Assembly: GCA_965178525.1 (NCBI GenBank)
Contig: CBCXVS010000182.1
Span: 1-16,067 of the forward strand
Length of the DNA: 16,067 nucleotides
Direction of reading: 5' to 3'
Origin: CBCXVS01 sp965178525
GTDB taxonomy: Bacteria > Tectomicrobia > Entotheonellia > Entotheonellales > Entotheonellaceae
A program made the translations under genes and the position numbers. Below, one piece after another: positions 1 to 7,041 of this stretch (position 1 is the first letter of the stretch; every line of letters starts with the position of its first letter). The notes below the pieces were generated by a model. The model was not told the origin of the DNA. It did no database searches and was given only the letters and a program-made list of their open reading frames with translations.

Positions 1-93
1 TAAATGGACTTTTGAATTGGGCCAACCTGTTGATCTACTTAACCCTCCGCCTATTCTGCCAGGGGAACTTCGGATTAGAGCACGACACAGAGG

Positions 94-1368
94 ATGCCAG
101 AGCCCATGTACGACGAATTGTTCCACTTTGCCCCAGGCCGAGAAGGCTACTATGGCGATTACGGTGGCGCCTTTATCCCGGAAGTCTTGCACGAGACCAT
201 CCGGGAATTGACGGCTGCTTTCGACGCCTGCCGAGCCGACGAAACGTTTTGGAACGACTATGTCACCTTGATGCAACAGTATTCCGGACGCCCCACCCCG
301 GTGACTTATCTAGAGAATCTGAGCCAGCAACTCGGTGGCGCTCAGCTCTACGTGAAGCGCGAAGACCTGAATCATACCGGCGCTCACAAAGCGAACAATG
401 TCATGGGCCAAGGGTTGCTGGTGAAGCGCATGGGCAAAAGCCGCGTCATTGCCGAAACCGGGGCGGGCCAGCACGGCGTGGCCACGGCAACGATGGCGGC
501 CCGCATGGGCTTGGCGTGCACCATCTACATGGGCGCCGAGGACGTGGCGCGGCAGCGGCCCAATGTGTTTTGGATGGAACAACTGGGCGCCGACGTCATC
601 TCGGTCGAAGACGGCACGCGGACGCTGAAGGATGCGATCAATGCCGCCATGCGGGACTGGTCGGCCTCGATGGCCAGCACGCACTACGTCTTGGGCACGG
701 TTTGCGGCCCGCATCCGTTTCCGCAGATGGTGACCTATTTCCAGTCGCTCATCGGACGCGAAGCGCGGGGGCAGATCGTGCAGCTCGCCAGCCATCTGCC
801 GACGCGGGTGTATGCCTGTGTGGGCGGGGGCTCGAATGCGTCGGGGATTTTTTCCGGTTTTCTCGACGATCCTGACGTCGAGCTGATTGGCGTCGAGGCT
901 GGCGGGCATGGACTCGATACCGAGCAGCATGCCACGCGCCTGGCGCAGCACAAGGGCAGCACGGGCGTGGCGCAGGGGTACAAAACCCGTTTCCTGCAAA
1001 ACGCTCAGGGGCAAATGTGCGATACGCATTCGGTTGCGCCCGGGCTGGATTATATTGGCGTCGGGCCGATCCTGGCGTATCTGCACGACCTCGGCCGCAT
1101 CCGCATGGAGGCCGCCACGGATGCCGAGGTGCTGGTCGTGATGCAACAGGTGATGCGCCACGAGGGTCTTATCCCGGCTCTGGAAAGCGCCCATGCCTTT
1201 GTCACGGCGCTGCAGGAAGCGCCGCTAATGTCGCCGCACGAGATCGTCTTGATCAATCAATCAGGACGGGGCGACAAGGACATTTTCACCATTGCCGACG
1301 CGCTGGGCGATGATGGCTGGCGCGCCTTCTTGCGCGATAAGGTGGCGTCTTGGGAGGCGGCGTCATGA
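94..1368 (+). CDS. trpB: Tryptophan synthase beta chain (divergent TrpB)
   Basis: PLP enzyme that joins indole and L-serine to give L-tryptophan in the cytoplasm, normally as an alpha2-beta2 complex with TrpA. At 424 aa it is slightly longer than the usual ~400. Visible motifs: GYYGDYGGAFIPE at the N-terminus, the PLP lysine K99 in LNHTGAHKANN, catalytic E121 in AETGAGQHG, phosphate-binding GGGSNAS near 244-250, LIPALESAHA near 359-368, and SGRGDKD near 390-396. Odd points: the usual VGPEHAYL or VGPQHAYL reads VGPILAYL (323-330). The segment holding Salmonella Asp305 (GRADYVS) reads GRIRMEA, so that Asp is replaced, although its partner Arg141 is kept as R153. Start: AGAGG abuts ATG 94, so ATG 106 (MYDELF) is an equally good start. 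The stop overlaps trpA by ATGA, implying translational coupling. The fold assignment is certain. That it is a specialised or secondary copy is inferred. Confidence 0.95.
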   Translation: MPEPMYDELFHFAPGREGYYGDYGGAFIPEVLHETIRELTAAFDACRADETFWNDYVTLMQQYSGRPTPVTYLENLSQQLGGAQLYVKREDLNHTGAHKANNVMGQGLLVKRMGKSRVIAETGAGQHGVATATMAARMGLACTIYMGAEDVARQRPNVFWMEQLGADVISVEDGTRTLKDAINAAMRDWSASMASTHYVLGTVCGPHPFPQMVTYFQSLIGREARGQIVQLASHLPTRVYACVGGGSNASGIFSGFLDDPDVELIGVEAGGHGLDTEQHATRLAQHKGSTGVAQGYKTRFLQNAQGQMCDTHSVAPGLDYIGVGPILAYLHDLGRIRMEAATDAEVLVVMQQVMRHEGLIPALESAHAFVTALQEAPLMSPHEIVLINQSGRGDKDIFTIADALGDDGWRAFLRDKVASWEAAS

Positions 1369-2168
1369 GCCGAGACACCACGGTGACCTCGGCTCTGGAA
1401 GCCTATGTCCGAGAACGGTTGCAGCGCAAAAAGATGCTGCTGATGACCCATGCCGTGGTGGGCTATCCATCGTTTGACGACAACATGCGCATGCTCGAGG
1501 CCATGCAGCGCGCCGATGCCGATGTGGTCGAGCTACAATTGCCGTTTAGCGAGCCGATCGCCGATGGCCCGGTGTTTCTGCGGGCCAATCAGGGCGCCCT
1601 GGATGCGGGTATGACGTGGGAGCTGTATTTTCAGTTCATGCAGCGGGCGGCGCGCGCGTTCGATTTCAAAGTGCTCATGATGGGCTACTACAACAGCGTG
1701 TTCCGCATGGGCCACGAGGCGTTTTGCGCCTGTGTCGCCGAGCATGGCGGCAGCGGGTTTATCGTCGCCGATCTCCCGCCTGAGGAGGCGGGCGATCTCT
1801 TCACGCATGCCGATATATTAGACCTCGCGCCCGTGATTCTGATGACGCCGACGAATAGCCCGGAGCGCCTGCAGCAACTCGCCCAATATGCCCGTGGCTT
1901 GGTCTACTGTGTGGCGCGCAAGGGCGTGACGGGGGCGCGGACCGATATCGATCAAAGCCTCGAAGCCTTCGTGACCCGGTGCCGCCAGGTCACGGCGATC
2001 CCTTTGGCGCTGGGATTCGGCTTGCGCTGCGGCGATGATTTGCGCCGGGTGCGAGACTTAGTGGACATCGGGATTGTCGGGACGGCTCTGCTCGAAGCTT
2101 GGGAAGAAGGTGGAGTTGAGCGCTACACCGCACTCTTGCAAGACTTGTTGGCAGCCACGACCGACTGA
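1365..2168 (+). CDS. trpA: Tryptophan synthase alpha chain (TrpA-like, divergent)
   Basis: TIM-barrel protein that cleaves indole-3-glycerol phosphate to indole and glyceraldehyde 3-phosphate and channels indole to TrpB. Length 267 aa, normal for the family. Catalytic residues are visible: E56 in VVELQLPFSEP (Salmonella Glu49) and D67 in IADGP (Asp60). Y181 precedes ARKGVTGAR (Tyr175 region), and phosphate-loop-like segments are ALGFGL (215-220) and GIVGTALLE. The ELQLPFSEP form differs from the common ELGIPFSDP and marks a divergent subfamily. Start chosen at ATG 1365, which overlaps the trpB TGA and has GGGAGG 8 nt upstream; an in-frame start at 1350 lies inside trpB and is less likely. It is co-transcribed with trpB, and a hairpin lies over its stop codon. 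Confidence 0.92.
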   Translation: MSRDTTVTSALEAYVRERLQRKKMLLMTHAVVGYPSFDDNMRMLEAMQRADADVVELQLPFSEPIADGPVFLRANQGALDAGMTWELYFQFMQRAARAFDFKVLMMGYYNSVFRMGHEAFCACVAEHGGSGFIVADLPPEEAGDLFTHADILDLAPVILMTPTNSPERLQQLAQYARGLVYCVARKGVTGARTDIDQSLEAFVTRCRQVTAIPLALGFGLRCGDDLRRVRDLVDIGIVGTALLEAWEEGGVERYTALLQDLLAATTD

Positions 2169-2198
2169 GGACGCCTGCGATGCGGCAAGCATCCTCAG
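2165..2198 (+). terminator. Possible terminator hairpin at the trpA stop
   Basis: CTGAGGA (2165-2171) and TCCTCAG (2192-2198) form a perfect 7-bp stem. The 20-nt loop can nest a shorter GATGC/GCATC pairing. No U-tract follows, so if it acts in termination it is a weak or factor-assisted site. Confidence 0.35.
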
Positions 2199-2222
2199 CC
2201 GGAAATCCGAGTGGCCGGCCGT

Positions 2223-2945
2223 AGCAGCTTCGCTCATGAACCGCCCGTGTCAGAACCCACGTTCATGTGCGTCCAACAGCAGACATTGCTGGGCTAGGCG
2301 GTGAGAGCGGCAAGTCGTTTAGTCATCATCATCGACTTGCTTCGTGAAGGTCCCGATCGCCGAGAAGCCAGGCGTGATGGTGGTAATGAATTTGAACTCC
2401 TCATTTTCGATCAGTCCAAATGTGAGCTGAATGGTACCGGGAAGCGGTTGGGAGGGACCGAACACCACCTCCATAAAGCCGGTACCGTTCGAATTGACGA
2501 TATACCGACACGATCCATCCCCCGCCGTAGTGCGGAAGTTGTTGGGATCCGGCAATACCATCCCGCCTATATTTAACTGATCAATGCCCCTACATGCGCC
2601 CGCCCCATCGAACTCAAAAAGGCCCACGGCAATAAGCGGCGTTCCGACCGGGGCCGGCCCGCCTGCCATCGTGATCGTTCCCGAGGCCGATAATACCCAC
2701 ACCCCTTCCAGGTCACTGTTATCAAATTGCGCCTGGGCCACATTGGGTCCGAGGATGAGCCCGCTCGCCAGGAGTACAATACCTATGATTCCCCACATCG
2801 GCATGCGTCGTATCACTTCTGTATCCTCCTTAGTCAGTTCCGTACCATGCCTCGCATGCGGTAATATATGCATGCATCACATATCCGTTCTCATGCTATT
2901 CACAGCACTGTTTCGTCACCTCAACTGATCATGAGCGAAGCTGCT
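2223..2945. repeat. 17-bp perfect inverted repeat flanking the secreted-protein gene
   Basis: AGCAGCTTCGCTCATGA at 2223-2239 returns as its exact reverse complement TCATGAGCGAAGCTGCT at 2929-2945, enclosing 689 bp and the whole minus-strand gene 2319-2816. GCCG occurs next to both ends but offset by one base, so a target-site duplication is not convincing. Chance alone is a poor explanation at this length and distance. It could be the ends of a small mobile unit or two oppositely placed regulatory or REP-type copies. Confidence 0.6.
2319..2816 (-). CDS. Secreted/periplasmic hypothetical protein
   Basis: A 165-aa protein of unknown function. The GTG start at 2816 was chosen because GGAGG lies 8 nt upstream; the ATG at 2804 would be too far from it, and the longer ATG at 2873 has no ribosome site. 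With this start the N-terminus is a classic Sec signal peptide: MIRR, a hydrophobic stretch from about 7 to 22, then an AQA|Q cleavage site near residue 29. The mature part is rich in Gly, Thr and beta-forming residues, carries two cysteines (in GACRG and GSCRY) that could form one disulfide, and ends in four aspartates (VDDDD). It faces away from its neighbours and lies inside a 17-bp inverted repeat. The exported location is well supported; no family was recognised. Confidence 0.75.
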   Translation of the reverse strand: MIRRMPMWGIIGIVLLASGLILGPNVAQAQFDNSDLEGVWVLSASGTITMAGGPAPVGTPLIAVGLFEFDGAGACRGIDQLNIGGMVLPDPNNFRTTAGDGSCRYIVNSNGTGFMEVVFGPSQPLPGTIQLTFGLIENEEFKFITTITPGFSAIGTFTKQVDDDD

Positions 2946-3064
2946 GCCGATCCCAGGGGCCGTAATATGTCATAGATAGAATAAGAAACAAAAAGAAAAT
3001 ATGAGCGTTGTATGGGGATTTCCTGGAGATTCTGTGTGTTATACGATTCGGTAGAAATGCTGAC

Positions 3065-3088
3065 GCCATCGCGTGCTACAGCGATGGC
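3065..3088. repeat. Hairpin GCCATCGC/GCGATGGC
   Basis: Perfect 8-bp inverted repeat, GCCATCGC at 3065-3072 and GCGATGGC at 3081-3088, with an 8-nt loop. It lies about 155 nt upstream of the cupin start and has no T-run after it. It could be a leader structure or operator; its role is unknown. Confidence 0.4.
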
Positions 3089-3171
3089 CTGCAGACCTCA
3101 TTACGGCGTGATGGCGATAATTGAATTGAACTGGCGGCGCTGACTCCGTACAATGAGCACCAGCCGCTGCT

Positions 3172-3190
3172 TGGCGCGGCAGGCGCGCCA
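3172..3190. repeat. GC-rich hairpin upstream of the cupin gene
   Basis: TGGCGCG (3172-3178) pairs with CGCGCCA (3184-3190) around a 5-nt loop, about 50 nt upstream of the chosen cupin start. It would be very stable in a leader transcript. Regulatory meaning is not demonstrated. Confidence 0.4.
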
Positions 3191-3242
3191 CCTGTCGGCA
3201 TCATCGTGAAAGCGACATGTCATCATGCATAGGAAAATGATC

Positions 3243-3743
3243 ATGGGTTATACATTGGAAGCCTTTTCCGCCGAGTGTCGCCGTCTCCTCAAGGCCGAAC
3301 CCGGACTGGAGGGGCGGCAGAAAGTGTGTACGCTGTTGCAAGATGTGCTGCAAGACGAGGCATTTGTCGCCACACACCTGGGCGATGATGTGCCCGAACG
3401 CAAGATTCTCTACGAAGACCCAGAGCTTGGCTTTTGCATCCTTGCCCATGTCAATCACGGCGCCAAAGAGAGCCCGCCACACGACCATGGCCCCTCCTGG
3501 GCGATTTATGGGCAAGCCGCTGGCGAGACCGAGATGACGGACTGGGAGCTGGTCGAGCCCGCCAGTGAGGACAAGCCGGGCAAAGTGCGCCGCGTCAAAA
3601 CCTACACCCTCACCCCCGGCGCGGCGTATGTCTACAACGTCGGCGATCTGCACTCGCCCCGGCGTGAGTCGGCTACGAAGCTGATCCGGTTTGAAGGCAC
3701 GAACATGGACAATGTCCGGCGGTTAAGCTACGAGGCGGCGTGA
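3243..3743 (+). CDS. Cupin, cysteine-dioxygenase-like 3-His metalloprotein
   Basis: A 166-aa single-domain cupin, probably a cytoplasmic iron enzyme. The first cupin motif is PPHDHGPSWAIYG, with H80 and H82 but no glutamate in the usual place. The second is GDLHSP with H137. This 3-His arrangement is the one used by cysteine dioxygenase and related thiol dioxygenases, so an O2-dependent oxidation of a small substrate is plausible; the substrate is unknown. Start at ATG 3243, with AGGA 8 nt upstream (3231-3234); ATGs at 3225 and 3237 are in frame but worse placed. The stop overlaps a possible GTG start of the next gene, which together with the phosphatase gene forms a tight operon. Confidence 0.85.
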   Translation: MGYTLEAFSAECRRLLKAEPGLEGRQKVCTLLQDVLQDEAFVATHLGDDVPERKILYEDPELGFCILAHVNHGAKESPPHDHGPSWAIYGQAAGETEMTDWELVEPASEDKPGKVRRVKTYTLTPGAAYVYNVGDLHSPRRESATKLIRFEGTNMDNVRRLSYEAA

Positions 3744-3787
3744 TCGAACCGCCCAGCACCCACCCCCTGTATCCGGAGAATGTGCCT

Positions 3788-4444
3788 GTGAGCAAGTATT
3801 ATGATGAAGCTATCATCCCAGATGAGATGCGGCGCCATTTTGATGTGTACGAGCGCATTGACCAGCTCGGCCTCTCGCTAGGCAGCTTTGAGGAGAATGT
3901 CGTCTCGCTCGCCGGCACCAATATCGCCGGCGCAGTGATCCACGAAAGCGGCTTGGTCTACCTGTCCGGGACCACGTCCGACACCTATCCCATGAATGAT
4001 GACGAGGCGCGCATCTGGCACGGTCAAGAGGCGGCGCAACAGGCCGCGGATGTTCACATCCGGCGATTGCATTGGGCCTTGAGTTGCGGCGGCGAGGGCG
4101 ATCTGAACGATGTGCTCTATACCGTGAAGGCGCTGGGCATGGTGGTGTCACCCGGTGGCGGCGTCAGCAGCGCGGCGCCAGCGGTCATGAATGGCTTTTC
4201 ATTCCGGTGGCATTCGGTCTTTGGCGGCGGCCGGAGTGACGTTGCCACCGACGGGGTGGATGCGGGCGGCTTTGCCGGCGTGCATGCCCGCAGTGCGATC
4301 GGTGGGTTTGATGGCCGATTCTCCATTGAACCGGAGTTGATTGTGGCCATCCCGCCGGCCTTGGCGCAGGCGATTATCCGCCAGCGCGGTTGGCTTTTTC
4401 CGCTACCCCCTGTCATGCTGGAAAAGGTCCGAGCCATGCGCTAA
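3788..4444 (+). CDS. RidA/YjgF family protein
   Basis: RidA-type proteins form trimers and commonly deaminate reactive enamine/imine intermediates. Recognisable family parts are the strand GLVYLSGTTSD, the helix QAADVHIRRLHWALSCGG followed by DVLYTVKALGMV, and the C-terminal HARSAIGG, whose Arg fits the conserved carboxylate-binding Arg of RidA, then PELIVAIPP. At 218 aa it is much longer than classical ~130-aa RidA, with extra N- and C-terminal segments and a Gly/Asp-rich insert before HARSAI. The start is GTG 3788 (MSKYYDEAII) with GGAG 9 nt upstream. A GTG at 3740 that overlaps the cupin stop as GTGA would add 16 residues and cannot be excluded. Placement between a thiol-dioxygenase-like cupin and a phosphatase-like protein suggests a role in one small-molecule pathway, possibly removing reactive products. 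Confidence 0.83.
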   Translation: MSKYYDEAIIPDEMRRHFDVYERIDQLGLSLGSFEENVVSLAGTNIAGAVIHESGLVYLSGTTSDTYPMNDDEARIWHGQEAAQQAADVHIRRLHWALSCGGEGDLNDVLYTVKALGMVVSPGGGVSSAAPAVMNGFSFRWHSVFGGGRSDVATDGVDAGGFAGVHARSAIGGFDGRFSIEPELIVAIPPALAQAIIRQRGWLFPLPPVMLEKVRAMR

Positions 4445-4472
4445 GCACGACAACTTCTAGAGGGATGCGGTT

Positions 4473-4931
4473 ATGACGTCACCCCAACTGTCCGACATCT
4501 TCAATTTTATGGCCGTTTCCGATCGTCTCGGCACGGCCGGACAGCCCACCGCCGAACAGTTCGATGCAGTGAAAGCCGCCGGTTATAACGTGGTCATCAA
4601 CCTCGCCATGGGGAACACACCGCGCGACCTGCCCAACGAAGCGCAATTGCTCGCGGCGCATGGGATTCCTTATATCCACATTCCCGTGGTGTTTGAGCAA
4701 CCGACCGCGGCGGATTTGACGCGCTTTTTTGAGGCCATGGAGGCCCATCAGGACCAGAAATGTTTCGTCCACTGTATCGCCAACGCCAGGGTCTCGGCGT
4801 TTGTCCTCCTCTCTCGGGTGCTGCGGCAAGGCGTGCCTGTGGACGAGGCGCGTGCTGACATGAGTCAAATCTGGGAACCCAATGCGACTTGGCAGAGGTT
4901 TATTGATGAGGCTCTGGCGCAAGGCGCCTAG
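4473..4931 (+). CDS. Bacterial protein tyrosine phosphatase-like protein (CX4R)
   Basis: A 152-aa protein of the dual-specificity/beta-lactamase-hydrolase-associated phosphatase fold. The N-terminal AVSDRLGTAGQPTAEQF and VVINLAMG segments are typical of this group. The P-loop is KCFVHCIANARVSAF with C101 and R106. Classical enzymes have HCX5R; here only four residues separate Cys and Arg, a form I recall in this bacterial subfamily (HCAANMRVSAF-type). Activity and substrate are therefore uncertain. ATG 4473 follows AGAGGG at a workable distance, 28 nt after the RidA-like stop, so it is the last gene of the cupin-RidA operon. A strong hairpin follows 30 nt after its stop. Confidence 0.82.
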   Translation: MTSPQLSDIFNFMAVSDRLGTAGQPTAEQFDAVKAAGYNVVINLAMGNTPRDLPNEAQLLAAHGIPYIHIPVVFEQPTAADLTRFFEAMEAHQDQKCFVHCIANARVSAFVLLSRVLRQGVPVDEARADMSQIWEPNATWQRFIDEALAQGA

Positions 4932-4961
4932 GACACGCTGGCAGAAGTCCGTCGAGGCAGA

Positions 4962-4988
4962 GGCAGGGTGCATCCGATGCACCCTGCC
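4962..4988. terminator. Bidirectional terminator-like perfect hairpin
   Basis: GGCAGGGTGCAT and ATGCACCCTGCC form a perfect 12-bp stem around CCG, and the palindrome is really 13 bp per arm with one central base. It lies between convergent genes (phosphatase-like on plus, Bax-inhibitor-like on minus), where it can serve both. U-tracts are lacking. Its core recurs at 14864-14882 in inverted orientation, so it may also be a REP-type element. Confidence 0.65.
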
Positions 4989-5013
4989 GAGAGGGGGATG
5001 GGTTGCTACAACC

Positions 5014-5715
5014 TTAATCGCGGGAGCCGATAAAGAAACTCAAGACGTACCAGAACAGCAGCGCCACCGAGGCGAATAGCTCCAAGGAGGCCGCTACATA
5101 ACGGTCTTCCGGGTAGTGGTGCAGCACGTTGGAGGTGTCATACAGGATCGCCCCGCCGGCCAGCGCGATCATGGCCACCGTGAAAAACGTCCCCAGCTGG
5201 AAGCCGAAAAGCACCCCGGCCACAATCAAAACCAACGCCACGAGAAACCCCCACTTCAATACACTCCCGAGAAAAGAAAAATCCTTCCGGCTGACAAAGG
5301 CCACGGTGGTGAGTCCGGCAAAGCCGAGCAAAGTGACGGAAGCGGCACTTTGGATGGCGCCGGGAGCGTAGTTTTCGGCAACGACGAGCAGAGGCGCGAA
5401 GAGGACCGCTTCGGCACAGACGAATAGGGTCAGAGCGCCGTATTGAGCGCCCATCGATTCTGCGCTGTGCGCGACCCGGCTGGCAAACCAGCCGACAACC
5501 ATAAAGCCGCCCAGGGCCAGCAGCCAGGAGGTGCTGAAGATTGCCCGGGCAATACTATAGGCCAGGCCGGAGTTGAACAGGAACATCTCAATGAGGGTAA
5601 ACCCGATGATGGCCCCAAACAGATGGGTGTAGGTTCGTGTCACAAACGTGGCTCGCGCATCCACCTCCAGCGTGGAAACGGGCCGGTTCGCGGGAATGCG
5701 ATAGGCGTCCGCCAT
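5014..5715 (-). CDS. Bax inhibitor-1/YccA family membrane protein
   Basis: A 233-aa integral membrane protein with about seven hydrophobic helices, the size and layout of bacterial BI-1 (YccA/YbhL/YetJ) proteins. These proteins relate to cation/Ca2+ leak and FtsH-linked membrane quality control. Family features: RTYTHLFGAIIGFTLIE in the first helix, and near the C-terminus AGGAILYDTSNVLHHYPEDRY followed by ASLELFASVALLFWYVL. The aspartate in LYDTS matches the conserved C-terminal acidic position. ATG 5715 has AGGAG 9 nt upstream, and a sigma70-like promoter lies at 5801-5830. Single gene, convergent with the phosphatase operon and divergent from the monooxygenase genes. Confidence 0.92.
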   Translation of the reverse strand: MADAYRIPANRPVSTLEVDARATFVTRTYTHLFGAIIGFTLIEMFLFNSGLAYSIARAIFSTSWLLALGGFMVVGWFASRVAHSAESMGAQYGALTLFVCAEAVLFAPLLVVAENYAPGAIQSAASVTLLGFAGLTTVAFVSRKDFSFLGSVLKWGFLVALVLIVAGVLFGFQLGTFFTVAMIALAGGAILYDTSNVLHHYPEDRYVAASLELFASVALLFWYVLSFFIGSRD

Positions 5716-5800
5716 GGTGTCGATCTCCTTTTGCAGACGATCTTGTGTGGAAGCGGTGGAGAGGTTCGCACCGCCTCACCGTTGATAGCAAGTGCGAGTT

Positions 5801-5830
5801 ATTTTATCATCTCGCAACGCTTGGTTACAA
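5801..5830 (-). promoter_or_regulatory. Candidate sigma70 promoter for the BI-1 gene
   Basis: Read on the minus strand: TTGTAA (5830-5825), an 18-nt spacer, then TAAAAT (5806-5801), about 85 nt before the ATG at 5715. The -35 match is moderate and the -10 match good. Confidence 0.4.
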
Positions 5831-5871
5831 TTGCAGCCATGCCAGACCAGAGTCATTCAGTTTTCAGGTTT

Positions 5872-5893
5872 CCTCGCCCCCTTGGGGGAGAGG
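5872..5893. repeat. CCTC-CCCC/GGGG-GAGG hairpin
   Basis: CCTC and CCCC pair with GGGG and GAGG around CTTG, with one internal mismatch per arm. It resembles CT-rich intergenic hairpins of the kind scattered in many GC-rich genomes. It sits between the divergent BI-1 and LLM promoters. Confidence 0.4.
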
Positions 5894-5909
5894 GGCGCTA
5901 AAACTGGGT

Positions 5910-5938
5910 TTGGAATTTCACGCCTTCCGACATATGAT
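5910..5938 (+). promoter_or_regulatory. Sigma70-like promoter of the LLM monooxygenase pair
   Basis: TTGGAA (5910-5915), a 17-nt spacer, and TATGAT (5933-5938). Spacing is ideal and the -10 differs from TATAAT at one position. It lies about 55 nt upstream of the GTG start at 5995. Confidence 0.5.
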
Positions 5939-5994
5939 ACGATTGCTGAGAAGGGGGCAGAGATGAGGAAAGACGTTGGACTGGAGGGAATAAT

Positions 5995-7011
5995 GTGCGT
6001 GTCAAGCTGAGCATTCTGGACCAAAGTCCGGTGAGCGAGACCGAAACCGCCACGGAAGCGTTTCAACATACCATTGAACTTGCCAAAAAGGCGGAGGCGT
6101 GGGGATATTACCGATTTTGGGTGACCGAGCACCATGGCTCCAGCCGCGTCGTGGGGTCGTCTCCAGAAGTGTTGGTGTCTCACCTCTTGGCGAAAACAAC
6201 GCGCATTCGCGTCGGATCGGGCGGGGTGATGTTACAACATTACAGCCCCTATAAAGTAGCTGAGAATTTTAACGTCTTAGCATCGCTGGCCCCCGGCAGA
6301 GTCGACCTGGGCATTGGACGGGGACCCGGCGGCCAGCCGCGATCGACCCGCGCCTTGCAGCAGGAAATGGGAAAGGCGCCCACGCCACTCGCCGAGAAAC
6401 TCATCGACCTGCAGCAATTCCTGCACAATCAACTTGAGGAAACGCATCCGCACTACGGCTTGCAAGCCAGCCCCGCGACCCCGCATCCCGCCGATTTGTA
6501 TTTGCTCGGCACGACCCCGTCGAGCGCCGAGTTGGCGGCTGATCTGGGCATGCCATACGTCTTTGCCCTGTTTCTCAATCAGGATGAAACCGTGATGTCC
6601 GAAGCGGTTGCCCGGTACCGCAGCCGATTTGACACCGCCAAGCACACCCCGCCGCAGACGATACTGGCGCTCCCCGTGATTGCGGCGGATACCGACGAGG
6701 AAGCCCAGCGTTTGGCGCCGGATATGCAAATGGTGCGCATTCGCTTGGAAAGCGGCCGGACCTTCAGTCTTGGCACGGTGGAGGCGGCGGCGGAGTTCGG
6801 CCGGCAGTCGCAGGAAAACTACACGATTGAAATGCCAAAGACCGACATTATTCATGGCTCTCTGGAAACGGTGCGGAAGAAATTGGTTGATCTGCAGAGT
6901 TTATATCACGTTGACGAGTTCATGATCGTCACGAACATTAAGGATTTTCAAAAGCGCCTCCATTCCTACGAGTTGCTCAGCGACGTCCTGACGCACGCCG
7001 CTGTGGCATGA
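5995..7011 (+). CDS. LLM-class flavin-dependent oxidoreductase (luciferase-like monooxygenase)
   Basis: A 338-aa TIM-barrel flavoenzyme of the bacterial luciferase superfamily, the branch annotated as MsnO8 or alkanal-monooxygenase-like. It uses reduced FMN and O2 on an unknown substrate. Diagnostic segments: MRVKLSILDQSPV at the N-terminus, YYRFWVTEHH near 38-47, RIRVGSGGVMLQHYSPYKVAENF near 70-92, LAPGRVDLGIGRGPGG near 97-112, and PADLYLLGTTPSSAELAADLGMPY near 162-185. The GTG start at 5995 is supported by GGAGGG 7 nt upstream and by family N-termini. The second LLM gene follows closely, so one transcript is likely. No signal peptide, so cytoplasmic. A flavin reductase partner is not in the window. 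Confidence 0.92.
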   Translation: MRVKLSILDQSPVSETETATEAFQHTIELAKKAEAWGYYRFWVTEHHGSSRVVGSSPEVLVSHLLAKTTRIRVGSGGVMLQHYSPYKVAENFNVLASLAPGRVDLGIGRGPGGQPRSTRALQQEMGKAPTPLAEKLIDLQQFLHNQLEETHPHYGLQASPATPHPADLYLLGTTPSSAELAADLGMPYVFALFLNQDETVMSEAVARYRSRFDTAKHTPPQTILALPVIAADTDEEAQRLAPDMQMVRIRLESGRTFSLGTVEAAAEFGRQSQENYTIEMPKTDIIHGSLETVRKKLVDLQSLYHVDEFMIVTNIKDFQKRLHSYELLSDVLTHAAVA

Positions 7012-7041
7012 TGGATGACACTCCAATCAAGGGTGGGATTG

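Larger units (their letters stand above)
2817..3242. other. Intergenic region, no gene seen; partly AT-rich
   Basis: The upstream regions of the secreted-protein gene (left) and the cupin operon (right) meet here. It contains a 10-nt palindrome ATGCATGCAT at 2868-2877, one arm of the 17-bp inverted repeat (2929-2945), an A-rich stretch at about 2965-3000, and two hairpins (3065-3088 and 3172-3190). No open frame with a credible ribosome site was found on either strand. Confidence 0.5.

Noticed and set aside
12..875. Long plus-strand frame overlapping trpB
   Set aside because: Arg/Gly/His-rich composition typical of a shifted frame of a GC-rich gene; trpB in the other frame is certain.
310..1194. 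294-aa minus-strand frame antisense to trpB
   Set aside because: Shadow of trpB with no family features and no ribosome site.
6527..6541. GCCGAGTTGGCGGCT shared with the TPR gene near 9427
   Set aside because: A 15-base match within two GC-rich coding regions is compatible with chance and is not in a structural context.
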